This document shows positions 57,781 to 64,000 of a stretch of DNA of 64,000 bases, one piece after another (the first letter of the stretch is position 1; each line of letters begins with the position of its first letter). The stretch is taken from the NCBI RefSeq assembly GCF_964204645.1, contig NC_134029.1, positions 18,990,450-19,054,449 of the forward strand, in the 5' to 3' direction. Position numbers and translations under genes: made by a program. This stretch comes from Tubulanus polymorphus (taxonomy: Eukaryota > Nemertea > Palaeonemertea > Tubulaniformes > Tubulanidae). The notes under the pieces were generated by a model. That model was given only the letters and a program-made list of their open reading frames with translations, did no database searches and was not told the origin of the DNA.

Positions 57781-58663
57781 CTTTCAAAACTAGCTGCATG
57801 AAATAAACTATCGCTTTGAGCTTCTCCGCTTTTGCCAAACATTCGCAAAATTTGAAAGGATTAATCTTAGAATATCGGGCTATACCAAAAAGGTTGAAAT
57901 ATCACTCCAACAGGGCATGTCGGAAATCGGGAACTTCGAAGAATTGCATTCTACCGGTATCAAAGAGAGCCTCGCAATTTCCATGACTTTTAGTTCTGAC
58001 TTTGGAAGGCCAGTACTAAAATTGTATGCAACATAATGTTTATATTATTATCTAGAATATAATGATATTTTGGAGTGCTTTTGAAAACGTACACCAGTAA
58101 TATTGATTTTGAAACTAACGCCCTACGGCTGTCAACATCATTCGTCTAAAAATGACTCCTTCGTACGATCTCGGTAGCGCGTTTCAAGTCGGCATGAAAT
58201 ACCGTTTTGAACGCGCTACAAACCCGAACAAAGAGCTGAAATTCAATCATTCAGTCAGTCAGTCGCAAACATGAAACGTAATTTTAGTGGAAAATGCAAC
58301 GATTTCTAAAAATCAATGACCATAATATCGATGAACGTGAAAGGAGCTTTGGAATTAGCTGTTGACTTGATGTCGAGAGTGATGAAATGATTTAATATGT
58401 ACATTTAATACATAGCCCTCTCAAAGATATAGCCCTTGATCACGTGAGTTTCATGCAGCTACTTCCACGATTGCGTACAACTACAAAATAAGATTTTCTT
58501 TCATCATCCGTTCCGAAAAAATGCATCGTCTCGGCGAGAATTAAAAGCGCACGCATTTTCTAAAGCAAGCGCTTGTATCGATCGGAGACCTCGGTTTGCT
58601 GAATAGCTGTGCAATAATCCGTGATTTAATAGTTCGGTAATTTAAAAATAATTTATATATTCT

Positions 58664-58679
58664 CCACACACACACACAC
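58664..58679 (+). repeat. (CA)n microsatellite
   Basis: CACACACACACACAC in the intergenic region; a second CA/CG run is at about 60098-60114. Confidence 0.9.
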
Positions 58680-60825
58680 CGCTGGCCCGGAGCAAACATT
58701 GCACCCTCGAAAATATTTCAACACGAACAAATTGCATACACATGCTGTTTTATCTGAAGTTCAATCCCGAAGGGTTGACGTGATTACTTTTTTTTAAGAG
58801 CGAAGTTAACGGTAGATGAAATAGATTCGTCAGTTGCTATTCGACCCCAAGGGCAATCGACAGAACAGGCAGGGTGTGTCGAAATACCGGCGCACAATGT
58901 TGTCTACGAAAAGTTTGCTGACACCAGCAACAAACATCGTGAACTATGAAATTATCGCGTACTCGAATCGATAACGACCAACGCAGAAATTTCGAAACAT
59001 ATTTCAATAACAGACTCGGTTGAATTTGAAGTGGTTTAAGTCGATGAAAACAAAATGTGAACTCATTCAAGTTGTTACATCACCGAGGCAAGAGGAGCTT
59101 ATTTCAAAATGAATTAGAGCAGAAACTATTTCGAAGATGTAATGTTCATTGCCCAGAGTGAATTGAAAGTTAACTCTCGATTTCAAACTATTCGATTATC
59201 AAACCCAGTTCCATAGTTCTCCATTTTTTAACTGTTGAGCGAAATATCAACTGTGGGACTGCAACTGGGTCTGTATACCACCAATGTTGATTAAGCGTGG
59301 AGATTTTTGTACCGGCGATCTAAAGCAATTGAACAAACCATTGAGGTAAAAATATTTCATCATTTGTCTAAAGGTGGCAGCACTAATGAAAAACGGGTTC
59401 AGAAAAAAAATTATTCAGCGCATCGCCATAGGTGAGGGAAACAAAATAATAACAACCTGACCATCTGTTCGAGAGATTCAAAGATCACGCCAGGCTCAAG
59501 ATCTACGGCCGACGCCGACCTTGATGTTCTACTTCGGGGGAAGTTCTCATACATCGTTCAGATCTCAATTTGAGACGGTATTAATTTTGCAAGTGGAGAC
59601 AACGACGAACAAAGCGCAATTTGATCACACATTCGAGAAACGAAAGGAGACTCCGACTCCCACCCGCGCGCACTTCTGAGATTATTACTTTTCGTGACAA
59701 CGTCTAGAGGACAATTATTATTGCTCGAAGAAAAATAGGCTTTGGCAAATCGGATACATACTTAACAAAAGTGCGGGAGTGTCGTCAAGTTGAGACATTA
59801 AATAATAGATTATTGCTTAAAAGTATTGAACATAATCGAATACATATACTGGCGCGGATATATTTTTTTTGACAGACGTTTTTCTTACCCATCAGTAGCT
59901 GCCACCAATAGGTCAAGAAATCATAGCGATTCATTATTTTACGGGTAAATGCTCTTTTCTCGTCGCGAGGCTTTGTGGGGATACAGAAAGGGCTGAACGC
60001 TTTTAGCCCGACAATCACCGGTAGCCCTAATACCCTCAATCTTCACGCGCACTGCGTCTTATAGACAAACTAACGTTATTTTTTCTCTATAAAGCCACAC
60101 ACACACACGCGCGCGAAAGGCATAATAAATTAAATAAATACATATATAATACTCTTTTATAATTTCTTCTCTTATTACTGCTGAAGTAAACGTCTGCCTA
60201 TAAGTAACTGAAAGCTTGGCGGTGTTTGCCGGGAGTAAAAAGCGTTCTATGAACGCCTGCATTTTTTTTCACATCTGTAACAAAATGAACAAATAAAAAC
60301 ATTTCAAACAATTCTAACTCTCAAATAATAATCATCGTCCGTTTTTCCGTAAATACAAGGTCAATCGTCAATTTCTTATCATTTTTCTTTTCGGTTTTCC
60401 ATTTGCGGGCACCCCGGCCAGGCATATAGCGTCCACATAATCAATTAACTAGTATGCGAGAAATTCACAAAATCATTTCATACCATCAACGCATTTAACA
60501 AATCACGATTAAACTCAAATATATAATCAGAACTCTTTATAATAATTTCACTTTTGTCGGAAGTCGAAACTTCAACTAAAAAGCATGAATGGAAAAACAT
60601 GCCCGTCATTTATCATTATCATCATTAGTAACATAAGCACACACGATTTGAGGCCTTTTTTTTACTGGACAGAAAGGAATGGCTCGGCAAAAATATCAAA
60701 CGTGACCATTTTTAAGAATGTATAGCAGTAATTCGACAAATATCACGTAAAAAACCATATGGCCATCGGGATATACGCCACAAACCCACACAAAACAACA
60801 CTTAACAGTTTATGTGAAATTTCGT

Positions 60826-61006
60826 AAATTAAGTCCAACCCGCTTAATCTGAAATTAGCTTAATCCGAATTTTGGTCTAATCCGGACAATATTTGCATTC
60901 CATATAGTACTTAAAATACAAGAAAATTACTTTTAATCAGGATTTCCCTTAAACCGGATAAATTTCGTTGGTTCCAAATGGTCAGAATTAAGCGGATTCT
61001 ACTGTA
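60826..61006. mobile_element. pogo/Tigger-like MITE, second type
   Basis: Left AAGTCCAACCCGCTTAATCT and right GAATTAAGCGGATTCTACTGTA are inverted; the CGCTTAA-containing ends resemble those of pogo. About 180 bases, no reading frame. Confidence 0.65.
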
Positions 61007-61024
61007 ACTAATGCGGAATAAACT

Positions 61025-61188
61025 AAGGTCAGTTGCTCAAAAGTTAGAGTAAACAGATATCATACAAACGTTTTGGCTCCAAGCAACCGTTCGAATGGAT
61101 GCCGTTAAATGGGCCCCGAGCCAAATTTTAGCCCGGTTTCAATTATTGCACTATGGCATTCGTGAGCTAACTTTCGAGCAACTGGCAA
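61025..61188. mobile_element. inverted-repeat MITE, relative of 22072-22211
   Basis: AAGGTCAGTTGCTCAAAAGT at the left, CTAACTTTCGAGCAACTGGC at the right, inverted. The middle (about 61092-61152) carries GGGCCCCGAGCCAAATTTTA, a family-A remnant, so one element may lie in another. Confidence 0.6.
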
Positions 61189-62065
61189 CTACAAAACACT
61201 TACTACTACGTACAATATGCAACATGCTCCGATTCATCAGAGTGTTTTGATCAGACCGATTCATCAAATTGCATACATTTTTTCTCCCACCCTAACCAAC
61301 CAGGAATAAGTAGGCTATATGATTCTAAAAAGAAAAATATTCTATAATTTCGGCCGCCATATACAATTCAAGCTATAACTTGTATTAACTTTTTAAATAC
61401 TATTCAAAACGACAACATTTTTCATGAGAGCACATCAAATATAATTGGATTTTGATTTTTAAAGCTTCATTATTGAAATCATCAATTTCTTGAGAAGGTG
61501 GAGACATTTTTTTTCAAAACCCGCACTTCGTAGTACAACATCACAGAACATTCACCGCCATAAGTAGTACGCATCACCTCATTAGAAATATATACCTATG
61601 GTTTCCAAAGAAATTTCATCTTATTATTGTATTAACAAATCTCTGATGATCAGTAAGAAAGGGTTATTCACAAGTATGTAGGCAACTTTGGGGGAAGGGG
61701 GTGTGTTTTCGAGATGTCATTTTTTTCCCAATGCATAATAACCATAACACTTAAAACGCATACCGGTATATATTAAGTAAAGGTAACAAGTTTGGAAAAC
61801 ATTTCTATCATGTACTTTATGAACAGCACACAGCAGAGACCATCCTCCCCCAGCAAGGATTCGAAACCTGATGGCATCAACACCTGCCACAGTAAGAAAC
61901 CATGCCACACTAGCGCAAGTACGGAATCAGAAATCCTGTTCTATTTTAGCCCAGGCTTTTCCATTTGTAGTTTATCCATGAAATTTGCCTCAGCAATCAT
62001 ACGACGAGTAATCTGATCGGTGCTGCAAGTTTTCTGGCTGCAAACCTGCGCACCCGGTCTAGTGT

Positions 62066-62127
62066 GGCAGGGTTTCATGCCGAGGCCGAGTCCAGTGATG
62101 CCGTCAGATCAGGTTCGAATCCCTGCC
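62066..62127 (+). repeat. tRNA-like (SINE) segment
   Basis: GGCAGGG at the start can pair with CCCTGCC at the end; GCCGAGGCCGAG resembles a Ser/Leu tRNA D-arm and GGTTCGAATCC is a perfect B-box. It is too short (62 bases) for a complete tRNA. A diverged relative lies at 51259-51312. Confidence 0.5.
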
Positions 62128-62702
62128 GGGGGGGGGACGAGAGTAGACGAAAGAAATAATGGCTTTCTATAGCATCAGAAATTCTTTGGAATGATAGGTT
62201 CTGATGGAAGACTCGAATATAATACCCATAATTAACTGAACCATTTACGAAAAAGCTCTAGGCAGGGATTGCTAGCGATAACGATAAATCTTGAATTCGA
62301 ATAAACTAAACCAATTCTAAATTTTAAAACTTTTTTGTGTCGGAAATGACATCCTTCTACGAATTATATTTTCATTTCGTTAATTTTTGCTTTTTAAATT
62401 TTTTTTTCTCATTTAAGTATCAAGAATTAAACAGAAACAAACAAACGAACAAAACATGCACACGTATTATAAACATCCACCACATTATTTCAGTATTAAT
62501 AGACATAAAATGCATATAATTAATACGCATCGATTTTTTTGTTTGTTTTCTTTTCGACCGACCACTTGCGTTAAATTCACGATCACGCTCTACTCTCTCG
62601 TAAACACATACAAACCCGAGACCCACTCTTCCTCTGAACTATCACAGTTTTATATAATGGAAGCGAATCAAAACTGGTCGGACTCTCAACGATATCGTCA
62701 TT

Positions 62703-62972
62703 AGCCGCGATCACACGAGCCCGGAACAACTGTTCACACGGATGCCAAATTGGGCTGCGCCTATTCAGCCCGGACCAAATTTGGCCCGAACAAAAACGTC
62801 GGACCAGGACCGAGCCGAACTATAGCACAGGTCGAATCATTGTGCTTGAATTGCAACTGGTTCTGGAAGCGACTCACTTTGCGCTTTGTTTAAGCATTGT
62901 TTAGTATCGAGTGAGTGGTTTACGTGTGATTAATTAGGCACAGGCCGAATTTGACTCCGTGTGATCGTGGCT
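62703..62972. mobile_element. family-A MITE between the two genes
   Basis: Ends AGCCGCGATCACACGAGC and CCGTGTGATCGTGGCT, with GTCGGACCAGGACCGAGCC and GTTTAGTATCGAGTGAGTGG inside. Slightly shorter than the full form. Confidence 0.85.
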
Positions 62973-63089
62973 ATCATCTTATCGGCTATCAGCTAAACCG
63001 CGCATATACTCGTAATACCTATACAAAAACAGGGGGTGCCCGCAAATGGAATATTGCTAAATACTACCCTAATCTAAGCTGAAGAAATG

Positions 63090-63239
63090 CTAAGACGTGT
63101 GCAACTGGTCGTATTCTAAGATCTTTCGTTTGACGTGAGCTAATTTGTTATGCAGATATTCGAAGCGCTTCTTTTGTTCAACGAACTTCGGATCAGCTTT
63201 GATATTCTTGTATTCAGTGAGTATCTTGTTTTTGATATT
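63090..63239 (-). CDS. ELL-type RNA polymerase II elongation factor, last coding exon
   Basis: On the - strand the acceptor TTTTTTTTTTTCAG (AG at 63241-63240) is followed by 49 codons and a TAG at 63092-63090. The protein reads I-L-T-E-Y-K-N-I-K..., E-Q-K-K-R-F-E-Y-L-H-N-K-L-A-H-V-K-R-K-I-L-E-Y-D-Q, which is the end of the Occludin/ELL domain. Y-L-H-x-K-L-A-H-I-K-R is the ELL form; occludin and tricellulin have a more diverged K-S-K-L-S-H-I-K version, so ELL is preferred. ELL suppresses polymerase pausing and scaffolds super and little elongation complexes through this C-terminal domain. The length of the tail after the domain (L-H-T-S) is typical. Confidence 0.93.
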   Translation of the reverse strand, partial: NIKNKILTEYKNIKADPKFVEQKKRFEYLHNKLAHVKRKILEYDQLHTS

Positions 63240-63931
63240 CTGAAAAAAAAAAATGCGAATGGTAGAGATTCAATATGAACTAGCATCGTGTACTACTTGG
63301 GCTAGCTTTTATTTGCTGAAACGAGTTGACCTATTATTTTCAGCTAAACCAGGGGCCAGTTCATTAAAAATTAGCTAGAAGATACCGGTGAATCAATACC
63401 ATAGTAACAATGGACTTTTAATTGTCATTACATCAACTATCCACTGGCCAACTAACTCTAACCAACAGCAGCGCCTGGTTTAATCAAATATTGTGGGTTA
63501 ACTCAATTCATAGCCAATGTAGTTGAGTTAAAATCCACTCAAAAGTTTATCTAACATTAACGAACAATCCCTACCTACCATATACATGTATACTGCTGTA
63601 ATGTATACATTGCAAAAATGCCAACATTCCAGAATCAGGGAATAGTTTCAAGGATTTCAGTTATTTTCATCAGGTTGAAAAAATCGACTTTCATTTTCAA
63701 CATCGAATGAAAGAGGGATAGCATAACTAGCATAACTAGGATAGGGATAACTATTTTTGACTTGGAACTATCCCGGAATGGTAGGCAGTTTCGCAAATTA
63801 GGGAAGGGGGTGATATGCATTAGGATGTAACTTTTTGTCCAAGAGACAAATAAGCAACTACCCAGTAAAAAGACATCGCCATACTGACCATTCATTTCAC
63901 TGTCCATCTGATTGACAGCCACTGAACTCAC
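63240..63931 (-). other. last intron of the ELL gene, with a MITE-like repeat
   Basis: A 692-base GT-AG intron. Positions 63349 to about 63478 carry a copy of the C-C-A-G-G-G-G-C-C-A-G-T-T inverted-repeat element also seen at 22072-22211. The 98-codon frame at 63635-63931 lies wholly inside the intron and is not supported. Confidence 0.6.
63349..63478. mobile_element. inverted-repeat MITE relative in the ELL intron
   Basis: CCAGGGGCCAGTTCATTAAA at the left with ACTATCCACTGGCCAACTAA toward the right; shares GGTGAATCAATACCATAGTAACAATGG-type core (in inverted order) with 22072-22211. Confidence 0.55.
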
Positions 63932-64000
63932 CTCATGATCAGTAGTGCCCTCTTGAGTTTTGCGTAAACTTTGTTCCAGCTCAGAGAAACGCTTTGAGAC
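63932..64000 (-). CDS. ELL-type elongation factor, penultimate exon (cut by window edge)
   Basis: Twenty-three codons, V-S-K-R-F-S-E-L-E-Q-S-L-R-K-T-Q-E-G, run into the donor GAG|GTGAGT on the - strand. This is the start of the Occludin/ELL domain (V-x-x-R-F-x-x-L-x-x-x-L in ELL). Phase 0 on both sides joins it cleanly to the last exon. The rest of the gene lies beyond the right edge. Confidence 0.9.

Larger units (their letters stand above)
54261..63089. other. intergenic region and possible 3' UTR of the ELL gene
   Basis: No supported coding region. It contains inverted-repeat elements at 56348-56525, 60826-61006, 61025-61188 and 62703-62972, a tRNA-like segment at 62066-62127, and CA microsatellites at about 58664-58679 and 60098-60114. 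How far the ELL 3' UTR reaches to the left cannot be set; no - strand AATAAA could be confidently chosen. Confidence 0.5.

Noticed and set aside
61717-62704. Frames of 60-82 codons near 61.7-62.7 kb
   Set aside because: AT-rich with repeat segments, no homology; probably ELL 3' UTR or intergenic.
1-64000. CRISPR-like arrays, bacterial operons, phage or viral genes
   Set aside because: No regularly spaced direct repeats, no operon-like frames; introns and domains show this is an animal genome.

Overview
The window is nuclear DNA of an animal: AT-rich, gene-poor, with GT-AG introns of up to about 8 kb and many short non-autonomous transposons. The recognisable proteins match bilaterian families and nothing in it is bacterial or viral. 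Repeat load, intron sizes and protein divergence suggest a marine invertebrate, perhaps a lophotrochozoan; that placement is inference.

Two genes can be supported. The main one lies on the + strand from about 24-26 kb to 51503 (3' UTR probably to 52.1-54.3 kb). I rebuilt it as 15 coding exons in agreement of splice phase, encoding about 1148 residues with the order SAM - long acidic/serine-rich linker - RhoGAP - START. This is the DLC1/STARD13/STARD8 family (Drosophila crossveinless-c), a Rho GTPase-activating protein of cell adhesions. Several linker motifs known from the vertebrate proteins are kept: the S-F-Y-D-N-V tensin-SH2-like site, an LD-like helix, and R-R-D-S-G-V-G. The second gene runs on the - strand and enters from the right edge. 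Its last two exons (63932-64000 and 63090-63239) encode the C-terminal Occludin/ELL domain of an ELL-type RNA polymerase II elongation factor. The two genes are convergent, with about 11.6 kb between their stop codons.

Layout: 1-24 kb has no convincing gene and is a patchwork of MITE-like repeats; 24.2-26.1 kb is a probable promoter/5' leader of the DLC gene; 26.1-51.5 kb holds the DLC exons, the first four far apart and the last eleven packed into 7 kb; 51.5-54.3 kb is its probable 3' UTR; 54.3-63.1 kb is intergenic sequence and possibly ELL 3' UTR.

The most conspicuous extra structure is the repeat population: a family of at least twelve copies with terminal inverted repeat AGCCGCGATCACAC and internal GGCCCGGGCC palindromes; a TTAA-flanked piggyBac-like MITE in three copies; pogo/Tigger-like elements; and several other inverted-repeat elements. 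I did not find a convincing previously undescribed biological system; the novelty, if any, is in these repeat families and in details of the DLC gene model.
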